DNA of 50,760 nt from Micromonospora deserti (lineage in GTDB: Bacteria; Actinomycetota; Actinomycetes; Mycobacteriales; Micromonosporaceae), in NCBI RefSeq assembly GCF_003236335.1, contig NZ_POUB01000018.1, positions 1-50,760 of the forward strand. Reading direction: 5' to 3'. The translations under genes were made by a program, and so were the position numbers. The notes under the pieces are model-generated. The model was not told the DNA's origin and searched no databases. It saw nothing but the letters and a program-made list of their open reading frames with translations. Shown piece after piece: positions 18,066 through 27,089 of this stretch. Each line of letters opens with the position of its first letter. Positions within the stretch are counted from its first letter, which is position 1.

Positions 18066-18310
18066 CGCCCGGAACCCCTGTTCCGCCACTCCTCGGCGAG
18101 CTTGGCCAGCTGGGCCGCCGCCTCGGGCAGGGGCGCGCCGCGGCCCACCATCACGCCGAGCAGGAACGTCCCGAGCGGCGCCGCCGGGCGGGTCACCCCG
18201 TGCGCGACCTCCCGCGCGACGTCCAGCACCAGCCGCTGGTCCAGCACCGCCGGGTCGAGGTCGAGCTCGTCGACCACCTGCCGGGTCCAGTCGTCCAGAA
18301 CACCACCCAT
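18062..18310 (-). CDS. DUF6457 small protein, molybdenum-cofactor associated
   Basis: An 82-residue protein from an ATG at 18310 with GAGGAG upstream. It starts MGGVLDDWTRQVVDELDLD and carries VAREVAHGVTRPAAPLGTFL, the signature of a small actinobacterial domain often found next to or fused to MobA/FdhD-type molybdenum-cofactor genes. No catalytic residues are apparent. It is translationally coupled to moeA by GTGA, which supports a role in cofactor assembly or delivery. Confidence 0.7.
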   Translation of the reverse strand: MGGVLDDWTRQVVDELDLDPAVLDQRLVLDVAREVAHGVTRPAAPLGTFLLGVMVGRGAPLPEAAAQLAKLAEEWRNRGSGR

Positions 18311-18451
18311 GTCCGCTCCTCGCCCGTGGTCGGTGTCGGGTCCCGCCGGCGACACCTGCCGCCTGCGGTCGTTCTCCCGGGAGACGTCCTGCCACCGCAC
18401 CGCCGTCCGATTGGGGACGTGGTGCCGCCCCGTCCGGCCGTGCCATCGATC

Positions 18452-18505
18452 TGGACAGTTACGCCTCGGTGAGGAAGAATAGTGCACGCAGCATACGGTA
18501 TACAA
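18452..18505 (+). promoter_or_regulatory. Promoter and regulon operator before the OxlT-like transporter
   Basis: TGGACA (18452-18457), a 17-base spacer and AAGAAT (18475-18480) form a promoter. Eight bases beyond the -10, CAGCATACGGTATACAA (18489-18505) matches the island's palindrome with three mismatches, so it would cover the transcription start. The coding ATG follows at 18526. Confidence 0.6.
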
Positions 18506-18525
18506 TCCCGGCTTGGGGGTGCCAG

Positions 18526-19899
18526 ATGACGGACTCCAGCAACGACCGGGCCGTCCGCGAGATCAGCGACTTCTACGGCCGTCGCTACCGGGTCGGCGAG
18601 AGCGACCGGGCCCTGTTGGGACGTTCCCGGGCGTGGATGACAGGGCTGCCGTGGGCCGCCATGGTGGCGATCAGCATCTTCCAGTACGGCTACGGCGCGG
18701 CACTGCCCACGCTCACCGAGGCGAACGGCTGGAGCCTGTGGCAGGCCTTCGCCGTACTCGCTCTCTGGGTGCTCTGCCAGGCGGCCAGCGCACCACTTGC
18801 CGGGTGGCTGTACCAGCAGCTGCGGGCGCGGCTCGCCCTGCCGATGCTGGTCGGGGCGGCGTTCAGCCTGACCGCGCTGGTCACCCTGGCACACAGCGAC
18901 GACCTGCTCACCGTGCTGCTGGGATACTCCGTGCTGGGCGGCGTCGGTGCCGGCCTGGTCTACATGACCTGCATCGCCACCGTCACCGATTGGTTCCCCG
19001 AGCGGGTCGCCGGCCGGGTGGCTGCGGTGAGTGCCGCGTTCGGCTACGGCGCGATCCCGTTCGTCGTCGCGGCCGGCTACGCCATGGCACCGGCGAACCG
19101 GTCGACCGTGCTGGACGCCGCCGGCGTGGTCGTCTTCCTGGTGGTGGCGGCCAGCGGCCTGCTGATGCGCAAGCCACCCAGGAACTGGTGGCCGGCCAAC
19201 ATCGATCCACAGCGGTGGGCGGTGGACCGGCGGCTCAACCGCAGCATCCCGCACAACCGTCCCGCCGTCCGGCCCTACCCGCCGAGGGCGGCGGTCCGCA
19301 GCGGCGTGCTTCCGATGATGTTCGTGGTCGTGGTGCTCACCGCCGCGATGGCGCTGTTTGACATCGCCTACCTCGCCGGCTCCGCGCACACCGGGCGCAT
19401 CTCCGTGCTGACCCTGGTCGCCGCGATGGCGGTCCTGGCCGCGTCGACCGGCATCGGTCGGGCGGTGACCAGTGTCCTGGCCGACCGGATCGGCCGGCGG
19501 GGGACGCTCGGCCTCTCGTTGCTGGTCGGCGGGGTCGCCCAGTTCGGCCTGCTCGCCGCAGCGGCGAACGACAACCACCCGTCCATCGTGGGAGTCTTCG
19601 CCGGGCTGGCCGGTGCCGGAACCGGGGCGGGCTACTCGCTGCTGGTCAGCCTGGTACGCGACTGGTTCGGTGACGACGCGACCGTGCCGAACTACGGGAT
19701 CGTCTACACCGGAAAGGCGCTCGGCGGCGTAATCGGGATCCTGCTCGCGGGACTCGTCGTGACGACGCCGGACTCCGCCGTACCGTTCCTGATCGCCGGC
19801 TGTCTCGGCCTGCTCGGCGCCGTGCTGACCCGCTGGATGCGTCAGCCCGGGCTGGCCATGGTGGGACTGCCGTCCCCGCTCGGCGTCGACCGGCGGTAG
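18526..19899 (+). CDS. OFA-family MFS antiporter, probable oxalate/formate exchanger (OxlT-like)
   Basis: A 457-residue inner-membrane protein with about 12 helices. The cytosolic N-terminus (about 40 residues, FYGRRYRVGESDRALLG) is followed by MFS helices. Loop 2-3 contains GWLYQQLRARLALP, and DWFPERVAGRVAAVSAAFGYG is the strongly conserved OFA stretch. A long cytosolic loop lies mid-protein (RKPPRNWWPANIDP), then ADRIGRRGTLGLSL in the second half. OFA proteins exchange oxalate for formate or move related small acids. The gene lies between FDH maturation and frc genes and has a regulon operator at its promoter, so oxalate uptake is the likely job. Exchange versus proton symport cannot be told. 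Confidence 0.8.
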   Translation: MTDSSNDRAVREISDFYGRRYRVGESDRALLGRSRAWMTGLPWAAMVAISIFQYGYGAALPTLTEANGWSLWQAFAVLALWVLCQAASAPLAGWLYQQLRARLALPMLVGAAFSLTALVTLAHSDDLLTVLLGYSVLGGVGAGLVYMTCIATVTDWFPERVAGRVAAVSAAFGYGAIPFVVAAGYAMAPANRSTVLDAAGVVVFLVVAASGLLMRKPPRNWWPANIDPQRWAVDRRLNRSIPHNRPAVRPYPPRAAVRSGVLPMMFVVVVLTAAMALFDIAYLAGSAHTGRISVLTLVAAMAVLAASTGIGRAVTSVLADRIGRRGTLGLSLLVGGVAQFGLLAAAANDNHPSIVGVFAGLAGAGTGAGYSLLVSLVRDWFGDDATVPNYGIVYTGKALGGVIGILLAGLVVTTPDSAVPFLIAGCLGLLGAVLTRWMRQPGLAMVGLPSPLGVDRR

Positions 19900-19955
19900 C
19901 GGCGGGCAGCGGTGACGTCAGCAGGCCGCGGGGCATCGAGGATCGGTGGTGGCGG

Positions 19956-20804
19956 ATGGGACGGGTGACGCGTCGACGCCGGGTGGTCCGGGTCGTCGAC
20001 GGCGTAATGAGCGAGCGGGCGGACACCCTGGTGGCCGAGGAGCCGCTGGAGATCCGGGTCAACGGGCGTTCGCTCGTGGTGACGATGCGGACCCCGGGCG
20101 ACGACTTCGACCTCGCGGCCGGGTTCCTGGTGAGCGAGGGCGTGGTCCGCGCCGGGGCCGAGATCGCCGGCATCCGGTACTGCGCGGGCGCCACGGCGGA
20201 CGGGGTCAACACCTACAACGTGGTCGACGTCGTGCTGGCGCGCGGGGTGGCCCCGCCGGACCCGTCGCTGGCGCGCAACTTCTACACCACCTCGTCATGC
20301 GGGCTCTGCGGCAAGGCGAGTCTGGAGGCGGTGCGCACCGTCGCGACCTGGTCGGTGCGGGACGACCCGGTGCGGATCGACAGCGCCGTCATCAGCACTC
20401 TGCCCGACACGCTGCGCGCCGCGCAGCGGGTCTTCGACCGCACCGGCGGGCTGCACGCCGCCGGACTCTTCTCCGCCGACGGGCGGCTAATGTGCCTCCG
20501 GGAGGATGTGGGCCGGCACAACGCGGTCGACAAGGTGGTCGGCTGGGCGCTGCGAGGCGGTCAGGTGCCGCTGTGCGGCTCGATCCTGCTGGTCAGCGGG
20601 CGCGCCTCGTTCGAGCTGGTGCAGAAGGCGGTGATGGCCGGCATCCCGGCCCTCGCCGCCGTCTCCGCGCCCTCCTCGCTCGCCGCCGAACTGGCGGAGG
20701 ACGCGGGACTCACCCTGATCGGCTTCCTCCGCGGCGCGTCGATGAACGTGTACGCCGGCGCGCAACGGCTGGCCCGGCGGGAGCGAACCGGACTCCCAAC
20801 CTAG
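19956..20804 (+). CDS. fdhD: Formate dehydrogenase sulfurtransferase accessory protein (FdhD)
   Basis: A 282-residue protein that transfers sulfur to the bis-MGD cofactor, essential for formate dehydrogenase activity. The CxxC motif is C115-G-L-C118 in TSSCGLCGKAS. Other family features are DDFDLAAGFLVSEGV, GGLHAAGLF, LREDVGRHNAVDKVVG and GRASFELVQKA. The ATG at 19956 lies 56 bases after the transporter gene in the same direction, so it may be co-transcribed from the OxlT promoter. It ends at a strong hairpin shared with sucD. Confidence 0.94.
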   Translation: MGRVTRRRRVVRVVDGVMSERADTLVAEEPLEIRVNGRSLVVTMRTPGDDFDLAAGFLVSEGVVRAGAEIAGIRYCAGATADGVNTYNVVDVVLARGVAPPDPSLARNFYTTSSCGLCGKASLEAVRTVATWSVRDDPVRIDSAVISTLPDTLRAAQRVFDRTGGLHAAGLFSADGRLMCLREDVGRHNAVDKVVGWALRGGQVPLCGSILLVSGRASFELVQKAVMAGIPALAAVSAPSSLAAELAEDAGLTLIGFLRGASMNVYAGAQRLARRERTGLPT

Positions 20805-20959
20805 CGGAGGCGCCCGTCCGTCCCGGCCTGCCGCCGGGGCGGCGTACCGTCGTATGCCCGCCGCAGGCGTCGCCCTGCCGGCTACGGGCCGGCGCCGCCG
20901 GATCCGGGCGGAGGTGTCGGACTCCGCCCGGACCGGCGCTGACCGTCGGTACGGCGGGC

Positions 20960-20995
20960 GCCGGCTGCGCGGTGGCGATCGGGTGCGCAGCCGGC
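20960..20995. terminator. Bidirectional terminator between fdhD and sucD
   Basis: GCCGGCTGCGC (20960-20970) and its exact complement (20985-20995) form an 11-bp stem with a 14-base loop. It lies 14 bases past the sucD stop and within the 205-base gap that separates it from convergent fdhD. Confidence 0.65.
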
Positions 20996-21009
20996 GGTTC
21001 CGCCTGCGG

Positions 21010-21894
21010 TCAGCGCGCGAGCATGGTCTCGCGCATCAGGGCGGCGGCCTCCGACGGGGTCCGGCCGACCCGTACCCCGGCCGCCTCCAGGGCTTCCCGC
21101 TTGGCCGTTGCCGTGCCGGACGACCCGGAGACGATCGCACCGGCGTGGCCCATCGTCTTGCCCTCGGGGGCGGTGAAGCCTGCGACGTAACCGACGACCG
21201 GCTTGCTGATGTTGGCCTTGATGTACTCGGCGGCCCGCTCCTCGGCGTCGCCCCCGATTTCCCCGATCATCACCATCGCGTCGGTCTCGGAGTCGTCCTC
21301 GAACGCTTGCAGGCAGTCGATGTGGGTCGTGCCGACGATCGGGTCACCGCCGATGCCGACGCAGGTAGAGAAGCCGAAGTCGCGCAGCTCGTACATCATC
21401 TGATAGGTCAGGGTGCCGCTCTTGCTGACCAGGCCGATCCGGCCGCGCTTGGTGATGTCGGCCGGGATGATCCCGGCGTTGGACTGCCCCGGGCTGATCA
21501 AGCCGGGGCAGTTCGGCCCGATGATCCGGGTGGTGTCGCCGGCGGCTTGGGCGTACGCCCAGAACCTCGCGGTGTCGTGCACCGGGATCCCCTCGCTGAT
21601 CACCACGGCGAGGCTGAGCCCGGCGTCGATCGCCTCGACCACGGCCGCCTCGGCGAACCGGGGCGGTACGAAGAGCACCGACACGTCGGCACCGGTCTCC
21701 CGGACCGCGTCGTCGACGGTGTTGAAGACCGGGACGCCGTCGACGTCCTGGCCGCTCTTGCCGGGCGTGACCCCGGCGACGATGTTCGTACCGGCGGCGA
21801 TCATGCGCCGGGTGTGCCGGGAGCCCTCGGTGCCGGTGATGCCCTGGACCAGCACCCTGCTCTTCTCGTTGAGGAAGATCGCCATCGCTGTCAT
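21010..21894 (-). CDS. sucD: Succinyl-CoA ligase alpha subunit (SucD) or related acyl-CoA ligase
   Basis: A 294-residue CoA-binding subunit. The N-terminal Rossmann domain carries [20 protein letters not shown] and GVTPGKSGQ, followed by [10 protein letters not shown]. The phosphorylated histidine is H250 in TMGHAGAIV. The start overlaps the sucC stop (ATGA), so the pair is translationally coupled. Sequence alone fits ordinary succinyl-CoA synthetase. Its place between fdhD and frc suggests a dedicated copy that feeds succinyl-CoA to the CoA-transferase or ligates a related dicarboxylate such as malate or oxalate; that is inference. Confidence 0.82.
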   Translation of the reverse strand: MTAMAIFLNEKSRVLVQGITGTEGSRHTRRMIAAGTNIVAGVTPGKSGQDVDGVPVFNTVDDAVRETGADVSVLFVPPRFAEAAVVEAIDAGLSLAVVISEGIPVHDTARFWAYAQAAGDTTRIIGPNCPGLISPGQSNAGIIPADITKRGRIGLVSKSGTLTYQMMYELRDFGFSTCVGIGGDPIVGTTHIDCLQAFEDDSETDAMVMIGEIGGDAEERAAEYIKANISKPVVGYVAGFTAPEGKTMGHAGAIVSGSSGTATAKREALEAAGVRVGRTPSEAAALMRETMLAR

Positions 21895-23069
21895 GCCCCC
21901 TTGCCGGCCAGTTCGGCGGCGAGCTGCGCCGCACCGTCCATCGTGTCCGCGGTCCGTACGCCGACCAGGGCGGCCTCGGCGAGGATTCGCCGCCCTTCCT
22001 TGGCGTTGTTGCCGTCCAAGCGGACGACCAGTGGCTTGGTGATGGCCTCACTGCGGCTGCTGAGCAGGCCGAGCGCCTGGACGATGCCGTTGGCGACCGC
22101 GTCGCACGCGGTGATCCCCCCGAAGACGTTGACGAAGACGCTCCGCACGTCGGGGTCGCCGAGGATGATCTCCAGGCCGTTCGCCATCACCTCGGCCGAG
22201 GCGCCGCCGCCGATGTCGAGGAAGTTGGCCGGCCTGACGCCGCCGTACCGCTCGCCGGCGTAGGCCACCACGTCGAGGGTGCTCATGACCAGTCCGGCGC
22301 CGTTGCCGATGACGCCGACCGCACCGTTTAGCTTGACGTAGTTGAGATGTCGCTCGGCGGCCTTGAGCTCCAGCGGGTCGGTGGCGCTCACGTCGACGAA
22401 CTGGCCGTGGCCGGGCTGCCGGAACCGGGCGCTGTCGTCCAGGGTCACCTTGCCGTCCAGCGCCCGGACCGTGCCGTCGGCAAGCTTGGCGAGCGGGTTG
22501 ATCTCGACCAGGGTGGCGTCCTCCTTGCGGAACACGTCCCAGAGCCGGACCAGGATGCTGGCCACGTCGCCGCACACGTCGGCCGGCAGGCCCGCGTCGG
22601 CGACCAGGCGCAGCGCGGTGACCTGGTCGAGTCCGTGTGCCGGGTCCACCTGGAGCCGGGCGAGGGCCTCCGGCTTCTCGGCGGCCACCTGTTCGATCTC
22701 GACCCCGCCCTCGCCGGAGACCATGGCCAGAAAGGAACGGTCGCCCCGATCGAGCAGGAGCGAGACGTAGTACTCGTCGACGATGTCGCTGGCCTCCGTG
22801 ACCAGCACCTTGTGCACGGTGTGGCCCTTGATGTCCATGCCCAGGATCGCGCTCGCCACCTCGCGGGCCGCGTCCGGCCCGTCGGACAGCTTGACCCCGC
22901 CGGCCTTGCCTCGCCCGCCGGTCTTCACCTGGGCCTTGACCACGACGCGTCCGCCGATCTCGGCGGCGGCCGCGTATGCCTCGTCGGGGGTGCTGGCGAC
23001 CCGGTTCCGGCTGACCGGCACGCCGTGTTTGTCGAACAGTTCCTGTGCCTGGTGCTCGAGCAGATCCAC
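21891..23069 (-). CDS. sucC: Succinyl-CoA ligase beta subunit (SucC) or related acyl-CoA ligase
   Basis: A 392-residue ATP-grasp subunit partnering SucD. It begins [39 protein letters not shown] is the nucleotide-binding stretch, VEINPLA the magnesium site, and [13 protein letters not shown] and [19 protein letters not shown] the C-terminal CoA-ligase domain. The GTG start at 23069 has GGGAGGG upstream. It is transcribed divergently from frc; the 384-base gap between them contains the frc promoter and operator, so both directions may be co-regulated. Whether this is the only sucCD of the genome cannot be known from the window. Confidence 0.85.
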   Translation of the reverse strand: MDLLEHQAQELFDKHGVPVSRNRVASTPDEAYAAAAEIGGRVVVKAQVKTGGRGKAGGVKLSDGPDAAREVASAILGMDIKGHTVHKVLVTEASDIVDEYYVSLLLDRGDRSFLAMVSGEGGVEIEQVAAEKPEALARLQVDPAHGLDQVTALRLVADAGLPADVCGDVASILVRLWDVFRKEDATLVEINPLAKLADGTVRALDGKVTLDDSARFRQPGHGQFVDVSATDPLELKAAERHLNYVKLNGAVGVIGNGAGLVMSTLDVVAYAGERYGGVRPANFLDIGGGASAEVMANGLEIILGDPDVRSVFVNVFGGITACDAVANGIVQALGLLSSRSEAITKPLVVRLDGNNAKEGRRILAEAALVGVRTADTMDGAAQLAAELAGKGA

Positions 23070-23261
23070 CGGGCCCTCCCTTCGCTTCGACCTACGGTGG
23101 GTAGCTCCACTCGGGGAGTGGAGCAGATCGGGGTGGAGTCAAGGACCGGGTGCGGGACCGGGGTTGCATCCGGCGACCGGGAACGGTTCCGGATGCCATG
23201 CGGCGGGATCCGTCGGGTCAGCGGCGGAAGCTGAGCCGGTCCTTCGCTCCGCCCGAGGCTT

Positions 23262-23340
23262 GCGCGGAAACGTCCCGCAACCCCCTAGACACTGCGGTGT
23301 TACATGCGCCACGATATTGCCTACCACATACCGTATGCAA
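23262..23340 (+). promoter_or_regulatory. frc promoter module with regulon operator
   Basis: An approximately 80-base module nearly repeated at 31141-31220. In order: CGGAAACGTCCCGC, then TAGACA (23286-23291) as -35, an 18-base spacer, CACGAT (23310-23315) as -10, then the conserved TTGCCTACCACATAC run. The operator is CCACATACCGTATGCAA (23324-23340), three mismatches from the palindrome and placed at the expected transcription start. Two GC-rich hairpins follow in the leader (23349-23385 and 23392-23410). Confidence 0.6.
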
Positions 23341-23348
23341 TCCCGAAG

Positions 23349-23410
23349 GCCGATCGAGGGGTTGGGCCGCCGGTCCCCGATCGGCGGCGACGGAGCGGGA
23401 TCTCCGCTCC
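23349..23410 (+). other. Structured 5' leader of frc
   Basis: GCCGATCG (23349-23356) pairs with CGATCGGC (23378-23385), and GGAGCGG (23392-23398) pairs with CCGCTCC (23404-23410) over a 5-base loop. Both lie between the operator and the frc ribosome site. No known riboswitch is recognised; they may stabilise the mRNA or arise from high GC content. Confidence 0.35.
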
Positions 23411-23453
23411 ACATCAGCAGGGCACCACGTGTGGCGCGACAGGAGGTTGGCTC

Positions 23454-24683
23454 ATGGGTAAGGCACTGGAGGGCATTCGGGTCCTCGACATGACGCATGT
23501 GCAGTCCGGTCCTTCGTCCACGCAGATCCTGGCGTGGCTGGGTGCGGACGTCATCAAGCTGGAGGCACCCGGACAGGGCGACATCACCCGCGGCCAGCTC
23601 CGGGACATTCCCGACGTCGACAGCCTCTACTTCACGATGCTGAACGCCAACAAGCGCAGCATCACCCTCAACATGAAGCACGAGCGCGGCAAGGAGATCT
23701 TCACCAAGCTGGTGTCAGAGGTGGACATTCTCGTCGAGAACTTCGGCCCCGGCGTGGTCGAGCGCTTCGGGTTCCCCTGGGAGCGGCTGCAGGAAATCAA
23801 CTCTGGTCTCATCTACGCCTCCATCAAGGGCTTCGGGCCCGGTCGTTACGCAAACTTCAAGGCGTACGAGGTGATCGCCCAGGCGATGGGTGGCTCGATG
23901 AGCACCACCGGTTTCGAGGACGGGCCCCCGACCGCCACCGGCGCCCAGATCGGTGACTCGGGGAGCGGGATCCATCTGGTGGCCGGGATCCTCGCGGCGC
24001 TCTACCAGCGCAGCCGGACGGGACGGGGGCAGCGGGTGCAGGTCGCGATGCAGGACGCGGTGCTCAACCTGTGCCGGGTGAAGTTGCGGGACCAGCAGCG
24101 GCTGGAGCACGGCCCGCTCGGGGAGTACCCGAACGAGAGCTTCGGCGACTCGGTGCCCCGCTCCGGCAACGCCTCCGGGGGCGGGCAGCCCGGTTGGGCC
24201 GTGCGCTGTGCCCCGGGCGGCCCGAACGACTACATCTACGTGATTATCCAGCCGCCGGGCTGGAAGCCGATCACCGAGCTGATCGGTCGACCGGAGCTGG
24301 CCGACGATCCGGCCTGGAACACCCCGCAGGTGCGGCTCTCGAAGCTCGACAAGGCGTTCGCGTTGATCGAGGAGTGGACCGAGAAGCACACCAAGTGGGA
24401 GGTGATGGAGAAGCTCAACGCGCACAACATCCCGTGCGGGCCGATCCTGTCGACCAGAGAGCTCATCGAGGACGAGACCCTCGCGGCGCTGGGGTCGGTG
24501 GTCGAGGTCGACCACCCGGAGCGCGGTCGGTACAAGACCGTCGGGAACCCGCTCAAGCTCTCCGACTCGCACGTCGATGTCGGGCGCTCGCCGCTGCTCG
24601 GCGAGCACACCCAGGACGTGCTCGGTGAGTTCGGCTACACCAGCGAGCAGGTCGACGAGCTGCGGGCCGCCGGCGCCATCTGA
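23454..24683 (+). CDS. frc: Formyl-CoA:oxalate CoA-transferase (class III, Frc)
   Basis: A 409-residue interlocked-dimer CoA-transferase that moves CoA from formyl-CoA (or succinyl-CoA in some homologues) to oxalate. The N-terminus [16 protein letters not shown] parallels the Oxalobacter enzyme (LDGINVLDFTHVQAGP). The catalytic aspartate is D168 in [10 protein letters not shown], and the mobile glycine loop is present as [26 protein letters not shown] and [20 protein letters not shown] are also closely conserved, which favours true Frc over generic CaiB/BaiF proteins. The ATG at 23454 has AGGAGG upstream. It heads an operon of about five genes (to terC) from the promoter at 23286. Confidence 0.93.
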   Translation: MGKALEGIRVLDMTHVQSGPSSTQILAWLGADVIKLEAPGQGDITRGQLRDIPDVDSLYFTMLNANKRSITLNMKHERGKEIFTKLVSEVDILVENFGPGVVERFGFPWERLQEINSGLIYASIKGFGPGRYANFKAYEVIAQAMGGSMSTTGFEDGPPTATGAQIGDSGSGIHLVAGILAALYQRSRTGRGQRVQVAMQDAVLNLCRVKLRDQQRLEHGPLGEYPNESFGDSVPRSGNASGGGQPGWAVRCAPGGPNDYIYVIIQPPGWKPITELIGRPELADDPAWNTPQVRLSKLDKAFALIEEWTEKHTKWEVMEKLNAHNIPCGPILSTRELIEDETLAALGSVVEVDHPERGRYKTVGNPLKLSDSHVDVGRSPLLGEHTQDVLGEFGYTSEQVDELRAAGAI

Positions 24684-24771
24684 CGATCGCTCGCGGCCCT
24701 GGTCCGACCCGTCCGCGACCTCCAGGTCCGCCGGAACCGGCGGAGCATGGCGTTCTCAAGGAGACGACGAA

Positions 24772-26937
24772 ATGGTAGTAAAGGACAGAAGCTACGACCG
24801 CGAAGCCGTGCGGCGCGTGCTCGATCGGGCCGGCGCCGACGGGCGGAGTTCGCTCACCGCGCCCGAAGGTCGGCTGGTGGTTGAGGCGTACGGCATTGCC
24901 ACCCCGGGCGAGGGCCTGGCCACGAGCGCCGACGAGGCGGTGGCCCTGGCCGAACAGATCGGCCTGCCGGTGGTGCTGAAGATCGTCTCGCCGGACATCC
25001 TGCACAAGACCGAGGCCGGCGGTGTGCTGGTCGGCCTGAGGACCGGTGCGGAGGTGGCCGCCGGGTTCGACACCATCATCGCGAACGCGACGGCGTACAA
25101 GGCCGACGCCAAGATCATCGGGGTGCAGGTGCAGCAGCAGTTGGACGTCGGCCACGAGGTGATCGTCGGCACGGTCACCGACCGCACCTTCGGCAAGGTG
25201 GTCGCCTTCGGCCTCGGCGGCGTGCTGGTCGAGGTGCTCAAGGACGTCACCTTCCGGCTCGCCCCAACCGACACCAAGACCGCGCTGTCGATGATCGACG
25301 GCATCGCCTCCGCCGAGATCCTGCGGGGCGTACGGGGCGCCGAGCCGGCCAACCAGGAGGCCCTGGCCGACCTCATCGTGCGCCTGTCCGACCTGGTCAC
25401 CGACTTCCCCGAGCTGGCCGAGGTGGACCTCAACCCGGTGCTGGCCACGTCGACCGGGGCGACCGCCGTCGACGTGCGGATCCTGGTCGACCCGGCGGCC
25501 GCCCAGCAGCCGGAGCAGTTCACCACCGAGGAGATCCTGGCCAGCATGAGCCGGATCATGCGGCCGGCCTCGATCGCGGTGATCGGAGCGTCGGCCGAGG
25601 CCGGAAAGATCGGCAACTCCGTGATGAAGAACCTGGTGAACGGGGGATACCAGGGCGAGATCTATCCGATCAACCCCAAGGCTACCGAGATCCTGGACCG
25701 CAAGGCGTTCCGCAGCATCGCCGACGTGCCCGGCCCGGTGGACGTCGCCGTCTTCGCCATCCCGGCCAAGTTCGTACCGGCCGCGCTCGAGGAGGTCGGT
25801 GTCAAGGGAGTGGCCGGTGCCATCCTGATCCCCTCCGGGTTCGGCGAGACCGGCAACCACGAGTTGCAGGAGGAGGTCGTCGCGATCGCCCGCCGGCACG
25901 GAGTACGGATCCTCGGACCGAACATCTACGGCTACTACTACACGCCGGAGAACCTGTCGGCGACATTCTGCACGCCGTACGACGTCAAGGGTGGGGTTGC
26001 GCTCTCCTCGCAGAGCGGGGGCATCGGCATGGCCATCCTCGGCTTCAGCCGGTCCGCCCGGATGGGCGTCTCCTCCATCGTCGGGGTCGGCAACAAGGCC
26101 GACATCGACGAGGACGACCTGCTGACCTTCTTTGAGAGCGACCCGAACACCCAGCTCATCGCCATGCACCTGGAGGATCTGAAGGACGGTCGGTCGTTCG
26201 CCCGAACCGCCAAGCGGGTGTCGGCGAAGAAGCCGGTGATTGTCCTCAAGGCCGGCCGCACCGACCAGGGTGCCAAGGCGGCCAGCTCGCACACCGGCGC
26301 GCTCGCCGGCAACGACAAGGTCTACGACGACATTCTGCGACAGAGCGGTGTGATCCGCGCGCCCGGCCTGAACGACCTGCTGGAGTACGCCCGCGGCATC
26401 CCGCTGCTGCCGACTCCGCAGGGCGAGAACGTCGTTATCATCACCGGCGCCGGCGGCTCCGGAGTGCTCCTCTCGGACGCCTGCGTGGACAACAAGCTGA
26501 GCCTCATGGAGATCCCGCCGGACCTCGACGAGGCCTTCCGTGCGTTCATCCCGCCGTTCGGCGCGGCCGGCAACCCGGTGGACATCACCGGTGGCGAGCC
26601 TCCGTCGACGTACCGCAACACCATCGCGCTCGGCCTGTCCGATCCGCGCATCCACTCGCTGATTCTCGGCTACTGGCACACCATCGTCACTCCGCCGATG
26701 GTTTTCGCGGAACTCGTCGTCGACGTGGTCGCCGAGTTCCGGGCCAAGGGCATCCACAAGCCGGTCGTCGCCTCGCTCGCGGGTGACGTGGAGGTCGAGC
26801 AGGCCAGCGAACACCTGTACCGGCATGGCATCGTCGCCTATCCGTACACCACCGAGAAGCCGGTAGCGGTGCTCGGTGCCAAGTACCGCTGGGCTCGGGC
26901 AGCCGGCCTGCTCGGCGGTGCCCAGCCGAGCCGCTAG
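24772..26937 (+). CDS. ADP-forming acyl-CoA synthetase (acetate-CoA ligase family)
   Basis: A 721-residue single-chain enzyme. Residues about 25-245 are an ATP-grasp domain (LPVVLKIVSPDILHKTEAGG, FGLGGVLVEVLKD, AEVDLNPV). Residues about 255-700 are the CoA-binding and ligase domains (RPASIAVIGASAEAGKIGNS, IPSGFGETG, ILGPNIYG, SSQSGGIGMA). The catalytic His is H507 in SSHTGALAG. The family converts acyl-CoA + ADP + Pi to acid + ATP reversibly. ATG at 24772 with AAGGAG upstream, 88 bases after frc. In context the substrate could be formyl-CoA (energy-conserving) or oxalate (activation). Neither is shown, and ordinary acetate use is possible. Confidence 0.85.
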   Translation: MVVKDRSYDREAVRRVLDRAGADGRSSLTAPEGRLVVEAYGIATPGEGLATSADEAVALAEQIGLPVVLKIVSPDILHKTEAGGVLVGLRTGAEVAAGFDTIIANATAYKADAKIIGVQVQQQLDVGHEVIVGTVTDRTFGKVVAFGLGGVLVEVLKDVTFRLAPTDTKTALSMIDGIASAEILRGVRGAEPANQEALADLIVRLSDLVTDFPELAEVDLNPVLATSTGATAVDVRILVDPAAAQQPEQFTTEEILASMSRIMRPASIAVIGASAEAGKIGNSVMKNLVNGGYQGEIYPINPKATEILDRKAFRSIADVPGPVDVAVFAIPAKFVPAALEEVGVKGVAGAILIPSGFGETGNHELQEEVVAIARRHGVRILGPNIYGYYYTPENLSATFCTPYDVKGGVALSSQSGGIGMAILGFSRSARMGVSSIVGVGNKADIDEDDLLTFFESDPNTQLIAMHLEDLKDGRSFARTAKRVSAKKPVIVLKAGRTDQGAKAASSHTGALAGNDKVYDDILRQSGVIRAPGLNDLLEYARGIPLLPTPQGENVVIITGAGGSGVLLSDACVDNKLSLMEIPPDLDEAFRAFIPPFGAAGNPVDITGGEPPSTYRNTIALGLSDPRIHSLILGYWHTIVTPPMVFAELVVDVVAEFRAKGIHKPVVASLAGDVEVEQASEHLYRHGIVAYPYTTEKPVAVLGAKYRWARAAGLLGGAQPSR

Positions 26938-27089
26938 ACAAGCGCATGCGATCCGCCAGAAGGCAGTTGGAGGGGCCACTAGAGACACGGTGACCGCTCT
27001 ACGGCCAGGGGTTCAACGACATCAGCGTCGGATCCGGATCCGTCCCCCCACCCCCGGGATCCGACTCGTCACAGCCCAGGAGGACGACC

